Shown here in pieces: positions 24,385 to 32,704 of a stretch of 64,000 nt of DNA (position 1 is its first letter; every line of letters begins with the position of its first letter). The translations under genes were made by a program, and so were the position numbers. A model generated the notes under the pieces. That model saw nothing but the letters and a program-made list of their open reading frames with translations. It was not told where the DNA came from and ran no database searches. This DNA comes from Streptomyces sp. CA-210063 (lineage in GTDB: Bacteria > Actinomycetota > Actinomycetes > Streptomycetales > Streptomycetaceae): contig NZ_CP102512.1 in the NCBI RefSeq assembly GCF_024612015.1, positions 5,332,001 to 5,396,000 on the forward strand, given 5' to 3'.

Positions 24385-27186
24385 GTACGTCGCGTTCCGC
24401 GCGGTGGTCACCACCTTCTGCCCGTCGGCCTGGCTGAGCAGCCCGGCCGACACCCACGAGCCGACGGTCGACTCCACGCGCGCCACCAGCGCACTCTTGG
24501 CGGCGAACGGTGCCCCGGCCCAGATCTCGTCCAGCAGCGTCGTGCCGTCGGACTTCGCCGGGTTGGCGACGCCCGAGTCGGTGCCCCCGAGGACGACCTT
24601 GGGTTCGGAGCGCTTGATGTAGGCGTGGGTCGGATCCTCGCTCCCCTCATGGAAGGGAGCGAATTCGGTGCCGTCCAGCGTGTAGTGCAGCGGCTTCCCG
24701 CTCACCGGGGTGAGTGAGGGCAGCAGGTCGCCGGAGAGCCCGGCGTTGCGGTACAGCCCGAACGACAGGTAGCTCGTACCGCTGTTCCTGCCGACCAGGT
24801 TGACCGGCCCGTAGAACAGGGTCTGGAGCGACGGGTCGTCGAGGGCCTTCTCCACCCTCAGCCGGAACGGGATCGTCACGCGTACGACGTCCCCGCCGCG
24901 CCAGGTGCGGGAGGGGATCGTGAAGTAGGTCCCCGCGGCCGGAGTGCCGCCGACCGCGCTGCCGTTGACGGTCACCCGGAAGCCTGTGGTGGCCCAGGAC
25001 GGCACGCGTAGCCGCAGCTCGAAGGCCGCGCTACCGCCCCCGATGGTGATCGTGGAGCCCTGCTCCCGGGGGTAGTCGGTGCTCTGGGCGACCGTCACGC
25101 CCTTCGCGGACCAGTTCAGCGTGGCGGCGCTGTAGAGGTTGACGTAGAGGGCGCTGCCATCGGCCTTGGTGAAGTACACCGAGTCCTGGTATTTGGTGGC
25201 GCTCTCCATGCCGGTGCCCTCGCAGCAGGTGGTGCCCTGCTTGGGCGTGTAGTCGCGCACATGGCCGGGCGTGAGCCCGATGAAGTACGTGACCAGCGGC
25301 TTCTCCGCGTCGGCCTTGTCCTGCTTGGAGCCGAGGACCTGGTTGAGCAGGGCCCGCTCGTAGTAGTCCATGTACTTCGGGTCCTGCTCGTGGAAGAACA
25401 GGCTCCGGCTCAGCTTGAGCAGGTTGTACGCGCAGCAGGTCTCGGCGTTGGTGCCGCTGATCGTCCCCGAGATGACCCCGCGCGCCTTCCAGAACTCGGC
25501 CGTGCTGGTGCCGCCGATGCCGTACATGCGCGTCGGGATCACCATGCCCCAGAAGTTCTTCGCGGCGCTCAGATAGCGCGTCTCACCGGTGGCGTCGTAC
25601 AGCCGGGTGAGGCCGGTGAAGATGGGGATGTGCTGGTTGGCGTGCAGGCCGTCGAGCGTGTCCGTGTTCGCCGCGCAGGCGTCGATGAGCTTGTCGAGAT
25701 CGAACAGCTTGGCCAGGGCGAGATGGTCGGCCTTGCCGGTGATCGCGTACAGGTCGACGATCGCCTCGACCAGGCCGCCGTACTCGCCGCTGGAGAAGAT
25801 GCCCCACATCCGCTGCAGGGTGGCGTCGGGCAGTTTCGACAGGCGCGAGTACATCCAGTCGCACAGGCCCGTGGCCAGATCGAGCGCCCCCGCGTCGTCG
25901 ACGTGCAGATACGCGTCCAGCAGGCCGCGCAGGATCTTGTGCGCGGTGTAGTACGGCGCCCACACGCGCGTGTAGTCACCGCTGGTCATCGATTCCAGCT
26001 CGATGAACTGTGTCTCCGGGTACGCCGCCAGGAACCCGGCATGGCTGGGCGCGCCCCAGGTGCGGCGCAGGGTCGCGGTCAGCCCGCGCCCGGAGGAGTC
26101 CGCGAAGGTGCCGCCGCCGGTCTCGAAGAAGTCGTACGAGGCCAGGTTTCCGCGGCCTGCCGAAGAGGCCGACGCCCGATTGCCCTGGAGTGATGTGATC
26201 TCGGTGGCCGTCAGGGCCCGCGACCAGACGTTGAACTCGTCGAAGGCGCCCGCGAAGACGGGGTCGGTCTGGAAATTGGACCGACCGAGCCAGTTGTTCG
26301 CCAGGGTGCCGAGGGCCGCCGGAGTGAGGGACATCGACGTGTTCTGCGCCACGGCCGTGCCGTTGACATAGAGCGTGCCGGTGCCGCCGCCGATCGTGAC
26401 GGCCAGGTGGCTCCACTGGTTCAGTGGCAACGCGGCAGTGCCGTTGAGGCCCTGCTCCCCGCCGGGTCCGTTGGTGGTGACGGCGAAGCGGGGGAAGCCA
26501 CTGGCGTTGCGGGCGGCCAGGTACATGTACCGGGTGGTGCTGTCGCCGAAGTCGAAGACCCGGCCCCAGTTGGCGTTGTGGGTGGGCTTCACCCAGGCCG
26601 ACAGGGTGATCGCCGAGGCACCGCCGAGCACGGCGGCCGGCAGGTCGACGTACTGGTAGGAGCCCCGGACGTTCTCCTGGGCGGTGCCGAACTTCCCGGT
26701 GACGGCGAGCATGCGCGGGTCGGTGCGCAGCGCCGCGCGGACCTCGGTCAGCGCTCCGGTCATGTAGCGGATCTTGTCGGCGTAGGCCGTGTCCTTCGTG
26801 CTCGCGTAGGCCTGGGCGAGCATCGTCAGGAAGTGCCCCGTGTAGTGGCCGCGAAGGTTGCCGTTGGCCTCGCCGTCGAGGCCCTCCCAGCCGCCGGGGG
26901 CCACCGCGCCCTTGGTGGAGAGTCCCGCGTTGGCGCGGAAGACCTGCAACAGGCGGTCGACGTCGTAGCCGCGGCCGTGGTCGAGCATCAGCTGCCGTTT
27001 GTCGGCGAACAGGCCCTGGCCGAGTGTCACGTCCTTGAGTTCGAACGGCCGTACCGACCAGGTGGACGGCGTCGGAACGGTGGCGGCGACCGCACGGCCG
27101 CCGCCCGCCTCGAAGGAGAGTCCGGGTGCGGCCGCGGCGAGTATCGCGGACTGGAGGAGGAAGCGTCTGGAGAGGGGCGGTGCCAT
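24376..27186 (-). CDS. Secreted GH127 (beta-L-arabinofuranosidase-type) glycosidase with inserted LamG domain
   Basis: Exported protein of 936 aa. A Tat signal with RRFLLQSAILAAAAPG occupies residues 1-36. The GH127 catalytic domain (formerly DUF1680) begins about residue 45 (FELKDVTLGQGLFADKRQLM) and is interrupted at about 165-350 by a concanavalin-like LamG segment (TLSAWVKPTHNANWGRVFDF, NQWSHLAVTIGG, FDEFNVWSRALTATEI). It then resumes with LYAITGKADHLALAKLF. Residues matching the zinc/thiolate active site of HypBA1 are visible: glutamate and cysteines in NAETCCAYNLLKL and the later TTCCEGTGMES. It probably trims arabinose from plant polymers or glycoproteins. The start is the ATG at 27186 after GAGG. 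Confidence 0.9.
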   Translation of the reverse strand: MAPPLSRRFLLQSAILAAAAPGLSFEAGGGRAVAATVPTPSTWSVRPFELKDVTLGQGLFADKRQLMLDHGRGYDVDRLLQVFRANAGLSTKGAVAPGGWEGLDGEANGNLRGHYTGHFLTMLAQAYASTKDTAYADKIRYMTGALTEVRAALRTDPRMLAVTGKFGTAQENVRGSYQYVDLPAAVLGGASAITLSAWVKPTHNANWGRVFDFGDSTTRYMYLAARNASGFPRFAVTTNGPGGEQGLNGTAALPLNQWSHLAVTIGGGTGTLYVNGTAVAQNTSMSLTPAALGTLANNWLGRSNFQTDPVFAGAFDEFNVWSRALTATEITSLQGNRASASSAGRGNLASYDFFETGGGTFADSSGRGLTATLRRTWGAPSHAGFLAAYPETQFIELESMTSGDYTRVWAPYYTAHKILRGLLDAYLHVDDAGALDLATGLCDWMYSRLSKLPDATLQRMWGIFSSGEYGGLVEAIVDLYAITGKADHLALAKLFDLDKLIDACAANTDTLDGLHANQHIPIFTGLTRLYDATGETRYLSAAKNFWGMVIPTRMYGIGGTSTAEFWKARGVISGTISGTNAETCCAYNLLKLSRSLFFHEQDPKYMDYYERALLNQVLGSKQDKADAEKPLVTYFIGLTPGHVRDYTPKQGTTCCEGTGMESATKYQDSVYFTKADGSALYVNLYSAATLNWSAKGVTVAQSTDYPREQGSTITIGGGSAAFELRLRVPSWATTGFRVTVNGSAVGGTPAAGTYFTIPSRTWRGGDVVRVTIPFRLRVEKALDDPSLQTLFYGPVNLVGRNSGTSYLSFGLYRNAGLSGDLLPSLTPVSGKPLHYTLDGTEFAPFHEGSEDPTHAYIKRSEPKVVLGGTDSGVANPAKSDGTTLLDEIWAGAPFAAKSALVARVESTVGSWVSAGLLSQADGQKVVTTARNATYAA

Positions 27187-27242
27187 GTGCGCCTCGTCTC
27201 TGGCAGGTGTGGGGGCCTCGGAAGGTCAAAGAATGAACATCG

Positions 27243-27256
27243 TTCGATATTGCGAA
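27243..27256. promoter_or_regulatory. Candidate operator for the GH127 gene
   Basis: TTCG-N6-CGAA palindrome inside the longer, partly symmetric AACAT...ATGTT at 27236-27260, 57 bp upstream of the GH127 start. The form suggests a sugar-responsive repressor site, but no regulator gene is adjacent. Confidence 0.4.
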
Positions 27257-27373
27257 TGTTGTGCGAATTCCCGACCGGAAGATAGGTATGCGGCAGGCGA
27301 GCGTCAACGGTACTGACGGGTTTCACAGGGGCGACGCCCAGGTGGAACAGCTCGCACACGGTCGCTCATCGCC

Positions 27374-27387
27374 GTTTCACGTGAAAC
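27374..27387. promoter_or_regulatory. parS site 4 (ParB-binding)
   Basis: Perfect GTTTCACGTGAAAC in the gap between the GH127 gene and tRNA-Leu. Confidence 0.93.
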
Positions 27388-27596
27388 ATCGCCCGTATAC
27401 ACATCTACGGCGATTCACATGATGCTGACCCTGCAGTCACCCCCACCGCGCACGTGGGGCGGAGCACGCCCCCACGCCGTCCCGCGCCACCGAAAGCCGA
27501 AAGCCCTTACCGAATCTCCTGAGAGACTCCTCACACTCCAGAGCCCCCACAGTGGCCCGCCGAACCCCTCGACACAGCAGGCGAGCAGACAAAAAG

Positions 27597-27630
27597 AAGC
27601 GGTCCCATCGTGATCACGATGGGACCGCTT
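27597..27630 (-). terminator. Terminator of tRNA-Leu
   Basis: Perfect inverted repeat with 17-bp arms (AAGCGGTCCCATCGTGA and complement), starting 6 bases after the tRNA 3' end and followed on the minus strand by a T-rich run (TTCTTTTTG). Confidence 0.88.
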
Positions 27631-27635
27631 CGCTG

Positions 27636-27719
27636 TGCGCGAGGGGGGAGTTGAACCCCCACGCCCTTGCGGGCACTGGAACCTGAATCCAGCGCGTCTG
27701 CCTATTCCGCCACCCGCGC
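27636..27719 (-). tRNA. tRNA-Leu (anticodon CAG)
   Basis: Class II tRNA of 84 nt with a long variable arm. The acceptor stem GCGCGGG pairs with CTCGCGC (one G-U); the anticodon stem CTGGA/TCCAG encloses TTCAGGT with anticodon CAG; the T arm is GGGGGTTCAACTCCCCC. CCA is not encoded. It reads CUG, one of the commonest leucine codons in this high-GC genome. Confidence 0.96.
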
Positions 27720-28204
27720 ATTAGGTGTGTCCTCGGGCCCGCTCCTCGCGGCGCTGGCGCCTTCCGACATCGAGAAGATTAGCACGCTGGGGAGGGTGCA
27801 ATCACATCCCTTATCCGCGGTCGCCCCGCTCCACGTCGCCCTGCCCGGGCCGACCAGCACGGACCGAACACACGGCCTCTCCTGCTACGTATCAACGAGT
27901 GCTGGTTCACGTATCAACCTCGTACCGGTCCCGGCCATCTCTACTGGAGAGGGACAGGGTGCACAGTCGGGTGCGGGACACTGGTCTCGCGCCGCCTCTA
28001 CGATCCATGGCAAGACTTCGGACGGGGGAGTTCGAAGAGGAGCTCCGGCGGGAATCCGGCAGGGGACTTCAGTGGGCGTCGATACCGGGTGACACCGGTC
28101 GACGGGGCCGACAGGGGGAACCAGCCGATTTCCCGGCGCGTGGATACGATCAGTAAGCAGTACCGACGCAGTACGCAGAGCGGTGACGACGGAGGAGGTG
28201 CCCC
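27720..28204. other. Intergenic region between tRNA-Leu and the fhaA-pknB operon
   Basis: No gene seen. It must contain the tRNA-Leu promoter; a minus-strand TAATCT at 27781-27776 resembles the -10 seen at tRNA-Ile. It must also contain the promoter of the cell-division operon, for which TACGAT at 28145 is a possible -10 without a convincing -35. A GGAGGAGGTG ribosome binding site ends the region. Confidence 0.4.
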
Positions 28205-29050
28205 ATGGGAGTCCTGAAGAAGTTCGAGCAACGTCTCGAAGGTCTGGTCAACGGCACCTTCGCCAAGGTGTTCAAGTCCGAGGTCCAGCCCGTGGAGATC
28301 GCGGGAGCGCTCCAGCGTGAGTGCGACAACAACGCCACCATCTGGAACCGCGAACGGACGGTCGTCCCCAACGACTTCATCGTGGAGCTGAGCACACCCG
28401 ACTTCGAGCGCCTCAGCCCCTACTCCGGCCAGCTCGGCGACGAGCTCGCCGGCATGGTGCGTGACTACGCCAAGCAGCAGCGCTACACCTTCATGGGCCC
28501 CATCAAGGTCCATCTGGAGAAGGCCGACGACCTCGACACCGGTCTGTACCGGGTGCGCAGCCGTACGCTCGCCTCCTCCACCAACCAGCAGGCCTCCGCG
28601 GGCGCCCCGGCGAGCCCCGCCGCGGGCCGCCCCGGTGGCTACGGCTACCCACCCACCGCCGCGCCCGCGGGTGCCCCGCCGATGCCGGCCGCGCCGCCGC
28701 CCGGCGGTGGCCGCCCCGGCGTCGCCCCGCTCGGCCAGCGGCCGCCGGCCGCTCCGACGGCCGGTGGGCGCATGCGCTACTGGATCGAGATCAACGGCAC
28801 CCGCCATCAGATCTCCCGCCCGACGCTGGTGCTGGGGCGCAGCACCGAAGCCGACGTGCGGATCGACGACCCCGGCGTCTCCCGCCGGCACTGCGAGATC
28901 CGGACCGGAACGCCCTCGACGATCCAGGATCTCGGATCCACCAACGGCATCGTGGTGGACGGGCAGCACACCACCCGCGCTACGCTCCGCGACGGCTCGC
29001 GGATCGTCGTGGGCAGCAGCACCATCATTTACCGGCAAGCCGAAGGGTGA
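28205..29050 (+). CDS. fhaA: DUF3662 and FHA domain protein FhaA
   Basis: Cytoplasmic phosphothreonine-binding adaptor of 281 aa. Residues 1-118 are the DUF3662 (FhaA N-terminal) domain, starting MGVLKKFEQRLEGLVNGTFA. Residues 120-190 are a Gly/Pro/Ala-rich linker. Residues about 195-280 form the FHA domain with LGRSTEADVRIDDPGVSRRH and LGSTNGIVVDG, which hold the phosphopeptide-binding Arg, Ser and Asn. In mycobacteria FhaA binds the phosphorylated pseudokinase MviN and controls peptidoglycan synthesis. The ATG follows GGAGGAGG. It is first gene of a six-gene growth and division operon. Confidence 0.95.
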   Translation: MGVLKKFEQRLEGLVNGTFAKVFKSEVQPVEIAGALQRECDNNATIWNRERTVVPNDFIVELSTPDFERLSPYSGQLGDELAGMVRDYAKQQRYTFMGPIKVHLEKADDLDTGLYRVRSRTLASSTNQQASAGAPASPAAGRPGGYGYPPTAAPAGAPPMPAAPPPGGGRPGVAPLGQRPPAAPTAGGRMRYWIEINGTRHQISRPTLVLGRSTEADVRIDDPGVSRRHCEIRTGTPSTIQDLGSTNGIVVDGQHTTRATLRDGSRIVVGSSTIIYRQAEG

Positions 29051-29060
29051 AGCGGGGGCA

Positions 29061-29588
29061 ATGTCAGAGCTGACCCTCACGGTCATGCGGCTGGGTTTCC
29101 TGGCCGTACTGTGGCTGTTCGTGATCGTGGCCGTGCAGGTCATCCGCAGCGACCTGTTCGGTACGCGCGTCACCCAGCGGGGGTCGCGCCGGGAGAGCGC
29201 GCGGCCACAGCAGGCCGCCCGGCAGGCCGCGCCCCCGCAGCAGCGCGGCCAGCAGCCCGCGCCCGCCGCCGGCGGCGGGCGCCGTGGACGCAACGCCCCG
29301 ACCAAGCTCGTCGTCAGCGAGGGCACGCTGACGGGTACGACCGTGGCGCTGCAGGGCCAGACCATCACCCTGGGCCGCGCCCACGACTCCACGATCGTGC
29401 TGGACGACGACTACGCCTCCAGCCGGCACGCCCGGATCTACCCGGACCGCGACGGCCAGTGGATCGTCGAGGACCTGGGGTCCACCAACGGCACGTATCT
29501 CGACCGGAACCGACTGACGACTCCCACGCCGATTCCGCTCGGCGCGCCGATCCGCATCGGCAAGACCGTCATCGAGCTGCGGAAGTAG
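29061..29588 (+). CDS. fhaB: FHA domain protein FhaB (FipA-like)
   Basis: Membrane-anchored FHA protein of 175 aa. An N-terminal helix (residues 9-28, MRLGFLAVLWLFVIVAVQVI) is followed by a basic Gln/Pro/Ala linker and a C-terminal FHA domain (about 85-172) with LGRAHDSTIVLDDDYASSRH and EDLGSTNGTYLDRNRL. The mycobacterial equivalent, FipA, links FtsZ and FtsQ at the division septum and is phosphorylated by PknA. The ATG at 29061 lies 10 bases after the fhaA stop, with GCGGGGG ahead. Confidence 0.95.
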   Translation: MSELTLTVMRLGFLAVLWLFVIVAVQVIRSDLFGTRVTQRGSRRESARPQQAARQAAPPQQRGQQPAPAAGGGRRGRNAPTKLVVSEGTLTGTTVALQGQTITLGRAHDSTIVLDDDYASSRHARIYPDRDGQWIVEDLGSTNGTYLDRNRLTTPTPIPLGAPIRIGKTVIELRK

Positions 29589-29716
29589 TGCTACATCATG
29601 AATAGGCGCGAGCGGAGCGAGCACGCAGTGGTGGCCCCCACCAGGGGCCCCGGCGCGCTCCCGACCGGAGGGTGGGCACCGTGCGGATGTACCCGGAGCC
29701 GACGGGCGAGGTGCGC

Positions 29717-31240
29717 ATGAGTCTGTCACTGCGCTTCGCCGCCGGATCGCACAAAGGCATGATCCGCGAGGGCAACGAGGACTCGGGCTACGCCGGTCCG
29801 CGGCTGCTCGCGATCGCCGACGGCATGGGCGGTCAGGCCGCCGGCGAGGTCGCCTCCTCCGAGGTGATCTCCACCCTTGTCACGCTGGACGACGACGTCC
29901 CCGGCTCCGACATCCTCACCTCCCTCGGCACCGCCGTGCAGCGCGCCAACGACCAGCTGCGCGCGATGGTCGAGGAGGACCCGCAGCTGGAGGGCATGGG
30001 CACCACGCTCACCGCCCTGCTGTGGACCGGCCAGCGGCTCGGCCTCGTGCACGTCGGCGACTCCCGCGCGTACCTCCTCAGGGACGGCGTCCTCACCCAG
30101 ATCACCCAGGACCACACCTGGGTGCAGCGTCTGGTCGACGAGGGCCGTATCACCGAGGAGGAGGCCACCACCCACCCGCAGCGCTCCTTGCTGATGCGCG
30201 CGCTGGGCAGTGGCGACCATGTCGAGCCCGACCTCTCCATCCGAGAGGTCCGCGCCGGCGACCGGTACCTGATCTGTTCCGACGGTCTGTCCGGCGTCGT
30301 GTCCCACCAGACCATGGAGGACACCCTCGCCAGCTACCAGGGCCCGCAGGAGACCGTGCAGGAGCTCATCCAGCTCGCGCTGCGCGGCGGCGGCCCGGAC
30401 AACATCACGGTCATCGTCGCCGACGTCCTCGACCTCGACACCGGGGACACCCTCGCCGGGCAGCTCTCCGACACCCCGGTCGTGGTCGGCGCGGTCGCCG
30501 AGAACCAGCTCCACCTGCAGGACAACGGCATCATGCAGACCCCGGCCGGCCGCGCCTCCGGGCTGGGCCGTCAGGGTCACGGACAGGGCGGCGGCGAGTT
30601 CGGCCCGCCCGGCTCCGGCGACACCACCGGGTACATGCCGGCGGCGGGCAGCTTCGGGAACTACTCCGACGACGACTTCGTCAAGCCGCGCAAGAAGCGC
30701 AAGTGGCTCAAGAGATCGTTCTTCGGCATCCTCGCCCTCGCCGTGATCGGCGGGGGCCTGTACGGCGGCTACCGCTGGACCCAGACGCAGTACTACGTCG
30801 GCGCCAACGACGACCACGTGGCGCTGTACCGCGGCATCAGCCAGGACCTGGCGTGGATCTCGCTCTCGAAGGTGGAGAAGGACCACCCCGAGATCGAACT
30901 CAAGTACCTGCCGTCGTTCTGGCAGAAGCAGGTCGAGGCCACGATCCCCCAGGGCAATCTGAGCGACGCCCGGAAGAAGATCGAGGATCTGTCCACCCAG
31001 GCGTCAGCGTGCAAGAAGAACGCCGAGCGCCGCGAGGCGGCGGACAACAACGCCAAGACCGGCGAGGGCGAGGCCGGCGGCGTCACGGGAACCACGAAGA
31101 CCTCCCTCACGTCCAAGGCCACACCGTCCCCGACGTCGAAACCCTCGACGTCCCCGACCCAGACCGCACCTACACCGTCGACCGGACCCAGCCTCTCGGA
31201 GGAGGAGCAGGAGCTGGTCTCGCGGTGCGGTGAGCAGTAG
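29717..31240 (+). CDS. pstP: PP2C-family Ser/Thr phosphatase PstP
   Basis: Membrane phosphatase of 507 aa. The N-terminal catalytic domain (about 1-240) has all PP2C metal motifs: REGNEDSGYAG, LAIADGMGGQAAGE, GMGTTLTALL, VHVGDSRAYLL, CSDGLSG and GGPDNITVIV. A linker, a basic juxtamembrane KKRKWLKR and one membrane helix (about 335-352) precede an extracellular domain of about 90 residues and a Ser/Thr/Pro-rich tail. It reverses phosphorylation by the PknB kinase at the operon's end. The ATG at 29717 has GAGGT upstream; starts at 29681 (GTG) and 29687 (ATG) are possible. Confidence 0.94.
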   Translation: MSLSLRFAAGSHKGMIREGNEDSGYAGPRLLAIADGMGGQAAGEVASSEVISTLVTLDDDVPGSDILTSLGTAVQRANDQLRAMVEEDPQLEGMGTTLTALLWTGQRLGLVHVGDSRAYLLRDGVLTQITQDHTWVQRLVDEGRITEEEATTHPQRSLLMRALGSGDHVEPDLSIREVRAGDRYLICSDGLSGVVSHQTMEDTLASYQGPQETVQELIQLALRGGGPDNITVIVADVLDLDTGDTLAGQLSDTPVVVGAVAENQLHLQDNGIMQTPAGRASGLGRQGHGQGGGEFGPPGSGDTTGYMPAAGSFGNYSDDDFVKPRKKRKWLKRSFFGILALAVIGGGLYGGYRWTQTQYYVGANDDHVALYRGISQDLAWISLSKVEKDHPEIELKYLPSFWQKQVEATIPQGNLSDARKKIEDLSTQASACKKNAERREAADNNAKTGEGEAGGVTGTTKTSLTSKATPSPTSKPSTSPTQTAPTPSTGPSLSEEEQELVSRCGEQ

Positions 31241-31267
31241 GCAAGCCGCGAGGGGCCCACTCACACG

Positions 31268-32704
31268 ATGAGCAGTACTACCAACACGTCGACGCAGCAC
31301 ACGTCCACGATCGGCGCGATCGGCACCCCGAGCCGACGCAACACCGAGCTGGCGCTGCTGGCGTTCGCGGTCGTCATCCCGGTGTTCGCCTACGTCAACG
31401 TGGGCCTCGCCCTGAACGACGAGATCCCGGCCGGTCTGGCCGCGTACGGCATCGGCCTCGGCGTGATCGCCGGGATCGGCCATCTCGTCGTCCGCAAGTT
31501 CGCGCCGTACGCCGACCCACTGATGCTGCCGCTGGCCACCCTGCTGAACGGGCTGGGGCTGGTGGCCATCTGGCGGCTGGACCAGTCGGAGCGGCTGCAG
31601 CTCAGCTCCACGTACGTCGAAGCATCGCCCCGGCAGCTGCTGAACTCGGCGATCGGGGTCGCCCTGTTCATCGCGGTGCTGGTCCTGCTCAAGGACCACC
31701 GCGTCCTGCAGCGTTACACGTACATCTCCATGGCGGCGGCCATCGTGCTGCTGATGCTGCCCCTGGTGCCCGGTCTCGGAGCCGAAACCTTCGGCGCCAA
31801 GATCTGGATCTCGATCCCCGGCCTCGGCACCATCCAGCCCGGCGAGTTCGCGAAGATCATCATCGCGGTCTTCTTCGCCGGCTACCTCATGGTGAAGAGA
31901 GACGCCCTCGCCCTCGCCAGCCGCCGCTTCCTGGGCCTCTACCTGCCCCGCGGCCGCGACCTCGGCCCGATCATCGTCGTATGGATCATCTCCATCCTGA
32001 TCCTGGTCTTCGAGACCGACCTCGGTACCTCGCTGCTGTTCTTCGGCATGTTCGTGATCATGCTGTACGTCGCCACCGAGCGCACCAGTTGGATCGTCTT
32101 CGGCCTGCTGATGTCCGCCGCCGGCGCCGTCGGTGTGGCCTCCTTCGAGATCCACGTCCAGCAGCGCGTCCAGGCATGGCTGGACCCCATGGGCGAGTGG
32201 GAACTGTCCAAGACCGTGCTCGGCCACTCCGCACAGTCCATGGAGGCCCTGTGGGCCTTCGGCTCGGGTGGCACCCTCGGCACCGGCCTCGGCCAGGGCA
32301 ACTCCGACCTCATCGGCTTCGCCGCCAACTCCGACTTCATCCTCGCCACCTTCGGCGAGGAACTGGGCCTGGCCGGCGTCATGGCGATCCTGCTGCTCTA
32401 CGGGCTGATCGTGGAGCGCGGCATCCGCACCGCCCTCGCCGCCCGCGACCCGTTCGGCAAGCTGCTGGCGGTCGGCCTGTCCGGCGCCTTCGGCCTCCAG
32501 GTCTTCGTGGTCGCCGGCGGCGTCATGGGCCTGATCCCGCTGACCGGTATGACGCTGCCCTTCATGGCGTACGGCGGTTCCTCCGTCATCGCCAACTGGG
32601 CACTGATCGGCATCCTGCTGCGCATCAGCGACACCGCGCGCCGCCCGGCACCGTCCCCCGCCCCGAACCCCGACGCCGAGATGACCCAGGTGGTCCGACC
32701 GTGA
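31268..32704 (+). CDS. rodA: FtsW/RodA/SpoVE (SEDS) peptidoglycan polymerase
   Basis: Polytopic glycosyltransferase of 478 aa that polymerises lipid II together with a class B PBP. About ten to twelve membrane segments occur from residue 25 on. Family signatures are FGAKIWISIPGLGTIQPGEF and KIIIAVFFAGYL in the middle, the catalytic-aspartate region DLGTSLLFFGMFV, and the C-terminal PLTGMTLPFMAYGGSSVIAN. The first 24 residues are a polar Ser/Thr-rich tail. Its stop overlaps the pbpA GTG start (GTGA), so both partners of the bifunctional synthase are made from coupled translation. Confidence 0.95.
   Translation: MSSTTNTSTQHTSTIGAIGTPSRRNTELALLAFAVVIPVFAYVNVGLALNDEIPAGLAAYGIGLGVIAGIGHLVVRKFAPYADPLMLPLATLLNGLGLVAIWRLDQSERLQLSSTYVEASPRQLLNSAIGVALFIAVLVLLKDHRVLQRYTYISMAAAIVLLMLPLVPGLGAETFGAKIWISIPGLGTIQPGEFAKIIIAVFFAGYLMVKRDALALASRRFLGLYLPRGRDLGPIIVVWIISILILVFETDLGTSLLFFGMFVIMLYVATERTSWIVFGLLMSAAGAVGVASFEIHVQQRVQAWLDPMGEWELSKTVLGHSAQSMEALWAFGSGGTLGTGLGQGNSDLIGFAANSDFILATFGEELGLAGVMAILLLYGLIVERGIRTALAARDPFGKLLAVGLSGAFGLQVFVVAGGVMGLIPLTGMTLPFMAYGGSSVIANWALIGILLRISDTARRPAPSPAPNPDAEMTQVVRP

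Larger units (their letters stand above)
27187..27596. other. Intergenic region upstream of GH127 gene, with palindrome and parS
   Basis: No gene recognised. It holds an AT-richer stretch at 27225-27275 with a palindrome (separate entry), then parS site 4 at 27374. The remainder up to the tRNA-Leu terminator carries no visible signal; short readings there look spurious. Confidence 0.45.
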
